Shown: positions 35,767-44,696 of the stretch, one piece after another
Layout: the number at the start of each line of letters is the position of its first letter
How positions within the stretch are numbered: the first letter of the stretch is position 1
From: Lachnospiraceae bacterium
Lineage (GTDB): Bacteria; Bacillota; Clostridia; Lachnospirales; Lachnospiraceae
Direction of reading: 5' to 3'
DNA length: 64,000 bases
Assembly: GCA_902363665.1 (NCBI GenBank)
Contig: CABJAW010000008.1
Coordinates: forward strand, 130,774 to 194,773
Position numbers and translations under genes: made by a program
Notes under the pieces: generated by a model
What the model was told of the DNA's origin: nothing
What the model saw: the letters and a program-made list of their open reading frames with translations, nothing else
Database searches by the model: none

Positions 35767-37726
35767 TTAATGTCACCTCACTTAATGGTAAAGTAAAAGT
35801 AAAATTGCAGCCATGCGGTTCGTGCTCCGTAAGGGTCAGGGTTCCATTATGCGCTTCTATAATAGAATGGCAAAGCGCCAGTCCAAGTCCCAGACTTCGA
35901 TGACTATCCGCAACTGTTGTTTTCCCTGTATAAAACATTTCAAAAATATGCTGTTTCATTTCTTCCGGGATTCCAGGTCCGTTATCTTCCACACTGATCT
36001 GTGCTTTTCCATCTGTTTTGGTTCCCCGAATACAGATTACAGAACCTGCCGGCGTATATTTTATCGCGTTATCAATTAAATTTACCAAAACCTGTATAAT
36101 AAGACGTACATCCATACGTGCAAGAACAAGCTCTTCACAGTCTGTCATAATTTTATAATCATCATGTTTCCGGCTGATATGCCTCAGGGATTCTGCAATC
36201 ACTTCATCTAAAAGCTGATCTGTAAATTTGAATTTCAATCTTCCATCATTCAGTCTGGTAATAGAGAGCAGATTCTCCACAACTCCGATCAGCCATTCAG
36301 AATCGTCATAAATGTCTGTATAAATCTGATGTTTTGTAGCTTCATCCAGACGATTGCTGTTGCTAAGCAGCATATCTGCATTACCGGAAATGGAGCAAAG
36401 CGGAGTCCGAAGATCGTGAGAGATTGCCCGAAGAAGGTCTGCCCGAAGCTGCTCATTTTTTGCCAAAACTGCATTTTTCTCTTTTTCCATGGCATTTTGT
36501 GCGTTTTCCATTGCAAGTGCGCATTCATTTATTACAGACAGCAGGATGCTGTATTCAAAAGAGTCCAGTGTTTCTTTTTGCAGCGGTATCCCAATTACAC
36601 CGTAAACATTATTGCCGCTTCTGATTGCCAGATACAGACATTTGGCCTTAGGAAAATGGTGTGTGGATGCACCGGCACGTTGTCTGTTTTCATATGCCCA
36701 TCTGGCTGTCTGCTGTTCCTCCGGTGTCAAAAAATCTTCCGTGCACTCTTTTTCCCCGGAGAAAAGCTTTCCCGCTGATAAAGCTCCATTTTCCACAACA
36801 TATGCTGTAATATTGCGGTTTAATAGGCGAAGAAGCTGTGTACAGGTAACATCAAGGATCTCCGTTTCTCCTTTTGCCTTTTGCATCAAACGGTCTGTAT
36901 CGAACAAAATCTGCGTACGAAACGCAAGCTGCGCAGACAGTTTTGCATGTGTTTTCAGCTTCGCTGCAAGCGCTCCCGTAAGTACAGATGAAATAAGCAT
37001 GATGAGAAAGGTCACCGGATAGCCCACCGCATACGTCTGAAAAGACATCTTTGGTTCTGTCAGGAAAAAACAAAATAAGAATACACTTAAAACAGAGCCG
37101 GCTACACTGCAAAGATAACCATCTGTCACAATTGAAGTAACCAAAACTCCCAGAATGTATATCGTTACAATATTCGTATCCGTGAAATTCAGCTTCTGAA
37201 ACAACAGACCGATTAACGTGCATGCTGCAAATATGAAAGCTGTCAGGAAATAATCTTTTGCAGACGGTTTTTCCAAATACCATGCAAGCGGCCGTTTCCG
37301 GTAGGGTCTGGTTTGTACCGCATCCGGAATAATATGAATATCAATATCCGGTACAATTTCAATCAGCTTTTCCGTCAGAGTTACTTTTCCAAAAAAGTGG
37401 TTTCGTCTGGCGTTGCTTTGTCCGATTACTATTTTAGTAACGTTGGATAACCTGGCATACTCTGCAATCTGCACCGGGATATTTTCCCCGTGAGTCATCA
37501 CGATTTCCGCTCCCAGCATTTCTGCATACCGAATATGTTCTTCCAGCTTTTCTTTATCTGAGTCTTCTGACTTTGTACCGGTCCGTACATACAGAGCAGT
37601 AAAACGTGCCTGCAGCACATTTGCCATTTTCGCTGCTGTATCTATTATTTTTTGATTTGAGGGCGCCGCAGACAGACAAACAAGGATATGTTCATCTGTG
37701 TTTTTATTGTTCATTTTTAAACTCAT
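35759..37726 (-). CDS. kdpD: KdpD-like sensor histidine kinase lacking the N-terminal KdpD domain
   Basis: A 655-residue membrane kinase. Residues ~12-140 are a universal-stress-protein domain, ~155-255 four transmembrane helices (DUF4118), ~270-410 a GAF-like domain, then HisKA with H in ISHDLRTPLCS and an HATPase (NLIDNAIKYTPAG, GPGIPEEMKQHIF, GLGLALC). Full KdpD proteins are ~900 residues and begin with a P-loop KdpD domain, absent here. The Usp domain has RFTALYV, resembling the FTAxY motif through which S. aureus KdpD binds c-di-AMP. It should sense potassium or osmotic stress. GGAGG lies 9 nt before the ATG. Confidence 0.88.
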   Translation of the reverse strand: MSLKMNNKNTDEHILVCLSAAPSNQKIIDTAAKMANVLQARFTALYVRTGTKSEDSDKEKLEEHIRYAEMLGAEIVMTHGENIPVQIAEYARLSNVTKIVIGQSNARRNHFFGKVTLTEKLIEIVPDIDIHIIPDAVQTRPYRKRPLAWYLEKPSAKDYFLTAFIFAACTLIGLLFQKLNFTDTNIVTIYILGVLVTSIVTDGYLCSVAGSVLSVFLFCFFLTEPKMSFQTYAVGYPVTFLIMLISSVLTGALAAKLKTHAKLSAQLAFRTQILFDTDRLMQKAKGETEILDVTCTQLLRLLNRNITAYVVENGALSAGKLFSGEKECTEDFLTPEEQQTARWAYENRQRAGASTHHFPKAKCLYLAIRSGNNVYGVIGIPLQKETLDSFEYSILLSVINECALAMENAQNAMEKEKNAVLAKNEQLRADLLRAISHDLRTPLCSISGNADMLLSNSNRLDEATKHQIYTDIYDDSEWLIGVVENLLSITRLNDGRLKFKFTDQLLDEVIAESLRHISRKHDDYKIMTDCEELVLARMDVRLIIQVLVNLIDNAIKYTPAGSVICIRGTKTDGKAQISVEDNGPGIPEEMKQHIFEMFYTGKTTVADSHRSLGLGLALCHSIIEAHNGTLTLTEHEPHGCNFTFTLPLSEVTLNE

Positions 37727-37764
37727 CCTGCCCGCCTCCCTTTCCTGCCGTTTTGGAAATTATA

Positions 37765-38052
37765 TCATGCGACTGTATTATGGTCAAAAATCTTTTTTAC
37801 ATCCAAGAACCGCCCGTCAATAATTATGATTTCGGCTTCTTTATATTCTTTTTTGCACTCATGAACCTTTCTTAACAATTCTTCGTCCGAAAGAGTATCC
37901 AGAAACAGCATCTTGGGTGAATGCTGTTTCTCTTCTGATTCGTCTTTCATAGATTCCTTCATCAGGTTCAAAAGCTGATCTGCTTTATTGGCAACATAAA
38001 ATCCAAATCCAAACATACAAAATACTGCAGCTACCAGTACTGCCTGTCCCAT
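37765..38052 (-). CDS. Small membrane-anchored protein of the Ktr/Kdp operon
   Basis: A 95-residue protein with one N-terminal transmembrane helix (QAVLVAAVFCMFGFGFYVAN) and a charged cytoplasmic tail (LFLDTLSDEELLRKVHECKKEYKEAEIIIIDG). No family is recognised. It lies between ktrA-like and kdpD-like genes on the same strand, 39 nt and 38 nt from them, so it probably belongs to potassium control. ATG 38052 has AAAGAGGTG upstream. Confidence 0.62.
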   Translation of the reverse strand: MGQAVLVAAVFCMFGFGFYVANKADQLLNLMKESMKDESEEKQHSPKMLFLDTLSDEELLRKVHECKKEYKEAEIIIIDGRFLDVKKIFDHNTVA

Positions 38053-38091
38053 TCCAATCACCTCTTTACTGCGCTCTTCATGACAATCAGG

Positions 38092-38739
38092 CTATATGCG
38101 GAAGCACTTCTGAAGAGCCCTGTATTCCCCTAACACCAGTAATTTACTATTTTCTTCAAAATGCGTATCCGGCGAAATTGCAATACTGAACTCTCTTTCA
38201 TTTTTTACTGCCAGAATATTAATTTTGTAGCGTTTTCTGATATCCAGTTCTCCTACTGTTTTTCCAACCCATTCTTTCGGCATTTCAACCTCAAAAATTG
38301 CATGGGAAGCATCCACCTCCATATAGTCGAGGATATGGTCGTCTGTGTAACGGATCGAAGCCCATTTTGCAACCTGCTTTTCCGGGTAAACTACTTTATC
38401 GGCACCATTGCGCAGAAGGAATTTTTCCTGAACATCGCGTTCAGCCCTGGATATCACCAGTTTTGCTCCCAGTTCTTTTAGAAGGGAGGTTGTTTCAAGA
38501 GAATTTTGAAAGCTTCCCCCAATCGTCACGAAACAGATATCGTAGTTTCCAATCCCAAGAGACTGTAAGAATTCAGCATTGGTGCTGTCCCCGATCTGGG
38601 CACTGGTCACAAACGGCAATACCTTGTCCACCCTTTCTTCATTCCAGTCAACCGCCATAATTTCATGCCCCAGCTGGCTTAGCTGCGTAGCAATATGTCT
38701 TCCGAATCTTCCAAGTCCAATCAGCAATATACTTTTCAT
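38092..38739 (-). CDS. ktrA: KtrA/TrkA-type potassium channel gating subunit
   Basis: A 215-residue RCK protein. The RCK_N Rossmann domain has GLGRFGRHIATQL and DWNEERVD, followed by QIGDSTNAEFLQSLGI; the RCK_C domain is at ~135-215 (VGKTVGELDIRKRYKINILAVKN). KtrA octamers bind nucleotides and c-di-AMP (through RCK_C in known cases) and gate KtrB. AAGGAG precedes the ATG at 38739. The gene follows ktrB by 19 nt. Confidence 0.92.
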   Translation of the reverse strand: MKSILLIGLGRFGRHIATQLSQLGHEIMAVDWNEERVDKVLPFVTSAQIGDSTNAEFLQSLGIGNYDICFVTIGGSFQNSLETTSLLKELGAKLVISRAERDVQEKFLLRNGADKVVYPEKQVAKWASIRYTDDHILDYMEVDASHAIFEVEMPKEWVGKTVGELDIRKRYKINILAVKNEREFSIAISPDTHFEENSKLLVLGEYRALQKCFRI

Positions 38740-38758
38740 AATATTATTTTTCTCCTTC

Positions 38759-40096
38759 TCATCCAACTGTAATTTTTTCTACGGGAAGCTTTGCGTTTTC
38801 TCCTTTTTTCCCGGAAAATACCGCATAAATCAAAGTCAGGCCTCCCACACGCCCCAGGTACATCAGTATAATCAACACAATTTTTGAAAACGTATGAAGT
38901 CCCGGTGTAATTCCCAGAGTCAGACCTACCGTACCAACAGCTGAAGCAGCTTCATACAGACAGTCTAAAAGAGGAAGGTCTTCGTATACACTTATTGCAA
39001 GTCCGCCACAAAAAAACAACGTAAAATAAAGCATAGCTATCGTTGCTGCATTTTTTATCACATGACACTCCAGTCTTCGTCCAAACGCTCCTGCATTCTC
39101 CTGGCTTCGAAATATAGCAATTGCATTTAAAATAAGTACAGTAAAAGTTGTTGTTTTCATACCTCCTGCTGTAGAACCAGGCGAACCACCGATCAGCATC
39201 AACAATATCATAATCGCTTTCGATGCTTCGCTCATCTCTGAAATATTTACCGTATTAAATCCGGCAGTCCTCGTAGTTACGGATTGAAACAAAGCAGCTA
39301 ACAGACGTTTCCATGCAGGCAGGCTTTTCAGATCACAGATGAAGAAAAAAACTGCCGGAAACAAAATCAGACATCCTGTCGCCATGAGAATAATCTTGCT
39401 TTGCATACGGTAACGTTTAAAATTCAGTTTATTTGTATAAATATCATCCCAGGTAAGAAAGCCGATTCCCCCTATGATGATCAACAGCATAATTACCACG
39501 TTTACAAGGATGTTTCCGGAATACCGTGTCAGAGATGGAAAGGTATTGGCTGCTGTCCCCAGGATATCAAATCCGGCATTACAAAAAGCAGAGATTGAAT
39601 GAAAAACCGCCATCCAGATTCCCTTTAAACCATAATCCGGTAAAAAAACCGGTAGTAATAATAAGGCCCCGGCAGCTTCAAGTAAAAAGGTTCCCTTTAA
39701 AATAAACTTTGTCAGCCTGACAATTCCGCCTACTTTGGGGGCCGAAATCGCATTCTGCATAGTACTTCTTTGCATAAGGGATATTTTTTTCCCTGAAAGA
39801 AGTGGTGCGGATGCCGCCACAGTTACCACTCCCAGCCCGCCTATTTGTATAAGTACAAGAATAACTGCCTGTCCGGTCGGAGACCAGTAGCTTCCTGTAT
39901 CCCTTACCACCAGCCCTGTAACGCATACCGCTGAAGTGGCTGTAAAAAGTGCCTCATGAAATGGTGTCGGCATTTTATCCAGAGATGAGAATGGCAGCAT
40001 CAGCAAAAAGGTTCCAAAAAGAATCACACCTGCAAATCCAAGAATAATTAACTGAAAAGAGGTCATATGTTTTTTCTTACATAATTTTTCCGGCAT
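38759..40096 (-). CDS. ktrB: KtrB/TrkH-type potassium translocation subunit
   Basis: A 445-residue membrane protein with four repeats of the M1-P-M2 potassium-channel unit. Selectivity-filter segments are visible (TSAVCVTGLVV, SAFCNAGFDI, TTRTAGFNTV, ASAVGTVGLTLG), each with the conserved glycine. It imports K+ with the ktrA product. TAAGGAG precedes the ATG. The leader (40097-40213) has two TATAAT-like -10 boxes (minus strand, 40208-40213 and near 40153) without good -35 boxes, which suits activator-dependent control, perhaps by the KdpE-like protein. Confidence 0.93.
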   Translation of the reverse strand: MPEKLCKKKHMTSFQLIILGFAGVILFGTFLLMLPFSSLDKMPTPFHEALFTATSAVCVTGLVVRDTGSYWSPTGQAVILVLIQIGGLGVVTVAASAPLLSGKKISLMQRSTMQNAISAPKVGGIVRLTKFILKGTFLLEAAGALLLLPVFLPDYGLKGIWMAVFHSISAFCNAGFDILGTAANTFPSLTRYSGNILVNVVIMLLIIIGGIGFLTWDDIYTNKLNFKRYRMQSKIILMATGCLILFPAVFFFICDLKSLPAWKRLLAALFQSVTTRTAGFNTVNISEMSEASKAIMILLMLIGGSPGSTAGGMKTTTFTVLILNAIAIFRSQENAGAFGRRLECHVIKNAATIAMLYFTLFFCGGLAISVYEDLPLLDCLYEAASAVGTVGLTLGITPGLHTFSKIVLIILMYLGRVGGLTLIYAVFSGKKGENAKLPVEKITVG

Positions 40097-40273
40097 AAAT
40101 AATCATAACTCCTTACTAATGATCTCACAGCAAAACCTTCGTGATGCATTGTATTATATAGAATTGCTTTCAAAGATAGTATTAAGAGTCTTTGATTCCG
40201 CATTAATATTATATAAAGATGAAAAATCTGCTCCAAGAAAAACGCAGAACGATTTTTTCTTTTATGATATGAT

Positions 40274-40500
40274 GTAACCGTTCAGCGACAGACAAAATTT
40301 GGGGAACTGGCCGAAATGGTTACGATAGAATTCTTTTTACAGGTGGTTAGTGATAGTATGAGGTACAAAATCGCAGTCTGCGATGACCCGGATGCAGACA
40401 GAAGCTATATTTTGAATATGGTGCACGCCTGGTCTGCGTGTGCAGGTCATACGGTTCTTTACTGTTCAAAAACTGTCCCATTTCCTGTGGCCTCCTTTGT
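40274..40500 (+). pseudogene. Truncated LytTR-type response regulator behind a MITE-1 scar
   Basis: TGTAACCGTTCAGCGACAGAC near 40274 resembles a decayed left end of MITE-1. From ATG 40358, about 35 codons encode MRYKIAVCDDPDADRSYI and then WSACAGHTVLY, the beginning of an AgrA-like response regulator receiver with its acidic pair. The phospho-acceptor and output domain are missing. The rest of 40500-40700 is AT-rich without a gene. Confidence 0.6.
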
Positions 40501-40701
40501 TTTTTTCTGAATATAAGTATATCTTTTTTTCTGTATCGCTACAAGCCACAGGAGATAAAAAACAGCTCTTATTACTATTTTTTTATGAACAGCGTTTTCT
40601 CCGATTATCACACAAGTCTCCTTCTGTCTATTCCATTTTCGACTATCTATCTGCAAAAAAGCTGCCTTCCTTACGCTCTGAAATTTTCCTGAAAAAAATA
40701 A

Positions 40702-40732
40702 AAAAAGAACAGCCAACCAGCTGCTCTTTTTT
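40702..40732 (-). terminator. Terminator downstream of the lysR gene
   Basis: AAAGAGCAGC pairs with GCTGTTCTTT and is followed on the minus strand by a T run; on the plus strand it also ends in seven T. The ~200 nt between it and the lysR stop hold no gene (only a GC-rich stem near 40835-40858). Confidence 0.75.
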
Positions 40733-40929
40733 TATTTGATTAGAGTTAATGACATTATTTCCTGTATGTATTTGCGGAGGTAACATACGGGAACGCTTTA
40801 AGTTAACTGCTGTTAATATAAACCATCCCGGCCTCCGCCACAAGCCTCCCGGGGGGATATTTTTCCTGCGTTTTATATGAATAAATGGAATATCCTATTC
40901 CAATCAATCTACCTGTTCTGCTCTTTTTC

Positions 40930-41814
40930 TTACTCTTCCATATATTTTTTTATAAATGTCAAAAACTTCTTTGCTGTTTTTTCCATTTTCTGATCATTCC
41001 GGAAGAGGCAGACAAACTGAACCGCCTGTTCCTCGTTTTCCAGCTGTATAGTATCATGTGTAATCGATTTCTCACTGTGACTGAGACAATTCGGACTGAT
41101 ATTGCACAGATTTGTTTTCTGCAGCATAGCCTGCATGATATAGTCACTGTTGGTCGTGACCTTCACCTGCAGCTTCCTTTTTTCTTCATCCTTTTTCTTC
41201 TGCTCTTTCCACAAAGAAATCCCTGAATAATAATCCTCCACACCCTGAACCAGGAAAATTTCATTTCGCTTTTCATGGTCCGTCTTATTTCTGCAGTACA
41301 ATACTGTCTTTGCCTTTTTTAAAGTATAGTAGCCGATATGATTTTCCTGAAACATTTTTTTCAATTTTCCAAGCTGCGTTTCTTCGAAATAAGCAAAGCC
41401 AAGCTGATCCTGACTGGCAATAATTCTCCGCACGATCTCTCCGGCCGGCGCACTGATCACATTATATTTCTCCTCTGCGCCCTCCTGTATATAGTACTCG
41501 CAGAATGCGTTAGCGAACCAGGAGCCCGGCTGAAAGGATACTCTGAGCTCCTCCGTTGCATCCTCCTCTGCACATTCCAGAATTTTTGCGCTGCATTCTA
41601 CCATACTCAATGCATACTTGTAGATTTGCTTTCCCTTATCTGTCAGCTCGATGCCATGCTGCTTTCTTTCGAATACTTTTTTCCCCAGCTCCTTTTCCAG
41701 CGACGCAATCATCTTACTTACATTCGACTGAGAAGTAAACAGTATCGATGCTGCCTTACTGAAGGACTTTGTCTGTGCACACGCAACCATGCACTGTAAT
41801 TGTCTTAATTCCAT
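40930..41814 (-). CDS. LysR family transcriptional regulator
   Basis: A 294-residue regulator. The N-terminal winged HTH is classical (LRQLQCMVACAQTKSFSKAASILFTSQSNVSKMIASLEKELG in segments, residues 3-45). The C-terminal effector-binding domain (about 90-290) is divergent, with few recognisable features, so the ligand is unknown. It follows the NifB-like gene after 27 nt on the same strand and has AAGAGGA before its ATG, so it is likely the last gene of the nitrogenase-like operon and perhaps its regulator. Confidence 0.88.
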   Translation of the reverse strand: MELRQLQCMVACAQTKSFSKAASILFTSQSNVSKMIASLEKELGKKVFERKQHGIELTDKGKQIYKYALSMVECSAKILECAEEDATEELRVSFQPGSWFANAFCEYYIQEGAEEKYNVISAPAGEIVRRIIASQDQLGFAYFEETQLGKLKKMFQENHIGYYTLKKAKTVLYCRNKTDHEKRNEIFLVQGVEDYYSGISLWKEQKKKDEEKRKLQVKVTTNSDYIMQAMLQKTNLCNISPNCLSHSEKSITHDTIQLENEEQAVQFVCLFRNDQKMEKTAKKFLTFIKKYMEE

Positions 41815-41841
41815 TGATCCTCTTTTCCTGTATTACATTAT

Positions 41842-42648
41842 TCATATCACTCCACAGGCATCTGCCCGGCATTGTCTGCAGAATGTAAACTGACGCATCC
41901 AGCTCGCGGCCTGCATGCGCGCAGCGCCAAGCTCTTCCTGTGTCGGCGCTCTGTGACTGCTCATTTTTCCGCACGGAATCATCGGCATAATATTCATTAC
42001 GGCAGCACCTGCGCTTTGTGCCATCCGGGCAATTGCATCGATTTCCTTTTCGTTGACGCCCGGGATCAGAACGGTATTTACTTTTACCGTCAGCCCTTTT
42101 TCGCAGCTTTTAAAGAGGCCTGCCTGCTGACGCTCCAGAAATTCCTCCAGCAGCTCCTTTGGGTCTGAGTTCTCCTCTCTGCCCGGAATAGCGACCCGCA
42201 GATAAATTTTTTCTGCTGTCCCCACAGAAGCGGCATTGACTGTCACCGTCAGTGTATCAAGCCCTGCTTCCTTAAGCTCATCCACGCTTTCTTCCAGCAT
42301 AAGCCCGTTCGTGCTGGTACACAGGATCAGGTCCGGATACGCCTTACGCAAAAGAAATAAGGTCTCAAACGTTTCTCTGTTTACGAGCGGATCTCCCGGT
42401 CCTGCGATCCCTGCCACGCGGATCCGCGGTTCCTTCTGCAGTGCCTGCGCAGTTCGCTCCAGCGCTTCTTTTGGCGTAATGATTTTTGAGGCGACACCAG
42501 GCCTGGACTCGTTCACACAGTCATACTTCCGGTCACAGAATGCACACTGAATGGTGCATTTCGGTGCCACCGGAAGATGAATCCGCCCAAACTGCCCGTG
42601 ACACTTTTCCTGAAAGCACGGATGCTCCAGTATTACTGAAGACCGCAC
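41842..42648 (-). CDS. nifB: NifB-like radical SAM protein (no NifX domain)
   Basis: A 268-residue radical SAM enzyme resembling the catalytic core of NifB, which builds the iron-sulfur core of nitrogenase cofactors. Starting HPCF...CHGQFGRIHLPVAPK, it has the SAM-cluster motif C31xxxC35xxC38 (CTIQCAFC), then DRKYDCVNESRPGV, a NifB hallmark, and ends FCRQCRADACGV, matching the C-terminal cluster-binding motif. The NifX-like domain of long NifB proteins is absent, as in minimal NifB of archaea. It overlaps the nifH-like gene by 16 nt. Its presence argues that the partner enzyme uses a NifB-type cluster. Confidence 0.9.
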   Translation of the reverse strand: MRSSVILEHPCFQEKCHGQFGRIHLPVAPKCTIQCAFCDRKYDCVNESRPGVASKIITPKEALERTAQALQKEPRIRVAGIAGPGDPLVNRETFETLFLLRKAYPDLILCTSTNGLMLEESVDELKEAGLDTLTVTVNAASVGTAEKIYLRVAIPGREENSDPKELLEEFLERQQAGLFKSCEKGLTVKVNTVLIPGVNEKEIDAIARMAQSAGAAVMNIMPMIPCGKMSSHRAPTQEELGAARMQAASWMRQFTFCRQCRADACGVI

Positions 42649-43424
42649 AGCTGCTCCACCTCCTCATCCAGAAGCGGACGCGGAATACAGCGCGGATTTC
42701 CTGTGATCATTTTGTCAGCAATCGCCCGAAATGCCAAAGCCGCCTCGCAGTCCGGCTCCATCTCGACCACTGTTTTTCTCGCGATCTCTGCCAAACCGAT
42801 CTGTCCGCTCATCGGTACACAGCCAATCACCTGCGTCCCGATCGCCTCCGCAAAACGCTCCACCCGCTTTGGATCGCTGCAGCCGCTTCTTCCATTATAG
42901 ATGATCCCGGCAAGACGAACTTCATTTTCCTGCGCATACTTCGCAATTCCGCGGCAGATATTGTTTGCTGCATAAATTGCCATAAAATCAGATGTTGTCA
43001 CAAGATACACATCGTCCGCAACACCTTCCCGCAATGGCATGCTAAAGCCACCGCACACCACATCGCCAAGCACATCATACAACACAACGTCCCGGTCTGC
43101 AAGAAGATCTCTCTCTTTGATCTCACGCAGTGCAGATGCGATTCCACGGCCGGCGCACCCTGTCCCCGGCTCCGGTCCGCCGGACTCAATACACAAAATC
43201 CCTTTATATCCCGTGACTGCAATCTCGTTGTTTTCTGTGCTGCTTCCAAGCTGCTGCAGCACCGTCGGGATCCTGCGTCCAACCAGACACCGCGTCGTGT
43301 CTGCTTTAGGATCACATCCTACTACAGCTGTTTTCAATCCGCTTTCGGCCATTGCCGCTGCCACATTTGCGGCCGTTGTTGATTTTCCGATGCCGCCCTT
43401 TCCATAAATACAGATTTTTCTCAT
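42633..43424 (-). CDS. NifH-like reductase (nitrogenase iron protein family)
   Basis: A 263-residue ATP-dependent electron donor. Walker A GKGGIGKST (8-16), VVGCDPKADTT (35-44) and both [4Fe-4S] ligand cysteines of the homodimer, C90 in GTGCAGRG and C124 in DVVCGGFSMP, are present. It should pass electrons to the NifDK-like pair encoded upstream. The ATG at 43424 overlaps the NifK-like stop (ATGA), which indicates translational coupling. The protein looks intact; sequence alone does not separate it from NifH of other nitrogenase-like systems. Confidence 0.92.
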   Translation of the reverse strand: MRKICIYGKGGIGKSTTAANVAAAMAESGLKTAVVGCDPKADTTRCLVGRRIPTVLQQLGSSTENNEIAVTGYKGILCIESGGPEPGTGCAGRGIASALREIKERDLLADRDVVLYDVLGDVVCGGFSMPLREGVADDVYLVTTSDFMAIYAANNICRGIAKYAQENEVRLAGIIYNGRSGCSDPKRVERFAEAIGTQVIGCVPMSGQIGLAEIARKTVVEMEPDCEAALAFRAIADKMITGNPRCIPRPLLDEEVEQLCGLQ

Positions 43425-44695
43425 TGATATATCGCTCCCTTTAACGTACGTGCTGCAAATGCCTCGCAAAAAAGATCCTCCAGCAGACAAAGCGTCCCCT
43501 CTGCTCCGATATACGGACGCTTCGTCAGACAGATCCTGTCAAACACCGGAAAATCAAACCGCAGAAGCGGAATTTCCAGCTCATCCGCAAGCTCCTGCTC
43601 AAAGGATGAACCAAACAAAAATGCCGTCTCTGACCTTCGCACTTCATCATACGTTTCTTCTATATCCTGCAGTGCTTCTCTTTTTGCACAAACCTCGATC
43701 TCCATTCCAAGCTCCGCACTTAAAAACCGTGCAAGTCCGGCTGCCCTGGCTCCGCTTCCGATCACAGCTGCCGGAAGACCATAAAGCGCCTGCAGATACG
43801 AATAGATTCCTTTTGCTCCCTCTGCCGTCCGCGCCTGAAATGCTGCTTCTTCTGCGTCAAAATTCAGGCCAAATCTGGTCTCCAGTACCTTCCAGAGCTG
43901 ACGCGCTCCGGTCAGGCCGTACGGATAATCAAGACAGACATACGGTATGCCAAACCGCTTTTCCATGTCCTTTGCAAGCTCGACCCCGTATCCAAATACC
44001 AGATTCAGATCTGCCCCGGGTGCGCGGCGCACGCCTGCGAGATCTGTCTGTGAAAAGGCCGTGCAAATTCTGGCCTTTCCGCCAAATAGTTCCTCAAGTG
44101 CTTCAAGATCGAAAACGTGGTGTGGATCGTCTGCGCCGATTCCAAGGATATTCACTTGCGGAACTTTGCATTTTTCTGCATCTTCGTTTCCTTTTTCCGG
44201 AACTTTTTTCTTTGTTTCCTGCCCTTTCTCCGGCATTGGGGACATTTCTTTCTCAGTCTGTGGCCCTTCCATCAGCATCCCGAGTGCTTTCATTCCCGCT
44301 TCATATCCGACCCGAAAATTTCCCCTGTATCCGGCCGCCTCCATGGCAATGACTTTTCTTCCATGGGTCCGTTCAAAAGCCGCCGCGATCCGTTTCACAT
44401 CGTCCTGAATAATATCACTGACACAGCCCGTCACAATAAAAATAACAGACGGATGATACAGTTCCCCCGCAGATGACAACGCTTTTTCAAGTGCATGTTC
44501 CCCTCCGAATACCACCTCATTATCGCTGATCACCGTACACGTCTGCCGTACCTCTGTCATATCACACGATGCAAAATGGAATGCCATGGAACCAAAATTA
44601 CAGCCTACCACGGAATGAAACAGGATCACCCCGTCGCTGATTCCGCCAAGTGCCTGCTGTGCTCCGAGAAGCTTACATCCAAATGGTGCTTTCAT
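43421..44695 (-). CDS. NifK/NifE-like nitrogenase component 1 subunit
   Basis: A 424-residue protein of the nitrogenase component 1 superfamily. Three cysteines at P-cluster ligand positions are present: C7 (GCKLLGA), C32 (VVGCNFG) and C91 (VTGCVSDIIQDD). FGGEHALEKAL and late DFPVFDRI are other family signatures. A charged, repetitive insert (EKGQETKKKVPEKGNE, about residues 150-172) interrupts the domain and looks like a linker. It starts 1 nt after the preceding subunit gene, so the two form a heteromeric complex. It is shorter than NifK (~520). Confidence 0.87.
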   Translation of the reverse strand: MKAPFGCKLLGAQQALGGISDGVILFHSVVGCNFGSMAFHFASCDMTEVRQTCTVISDNEVVFGGEHALEKALSSAGELYHPSVIFIVTGCVSDIIQDDVKRIAAAFERTHGRKVIAMEAAGYRGNFRVGYEAGMKALGMLMEGPQTEKEMSPMPEKGQETKKKVPEKGNEDAEKCKVPQVNILGIGADDPHHVFDLEALEELFGGKARICTAFSQTDLAGVRRAPGADLNLVFGYGVELAKDMEKRFGIPYVCLDYPYGLTGARQLWKVLETRFGLNFDAEEAAFQARTAEGAKGIYSYLQALYGLPAAVIGSGARAAGLARFLSAELGMEIEVCAKREALQDIEETYDEVRRSETAFLFGSSFEQELADELEIPLLRFDFPVFDRICLTKRPYIGAEGTLCLLEDLFCEAFAARTLKGAIYQ

Positions 44696-44696
44696 T

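Noticed and set aside
42486..43382. 298-codon frame opposite the NifB- and NifH-like genes
   Set aside because: Antisense to P-loop and cysteine motifs that are clearly coding on the minus strand.
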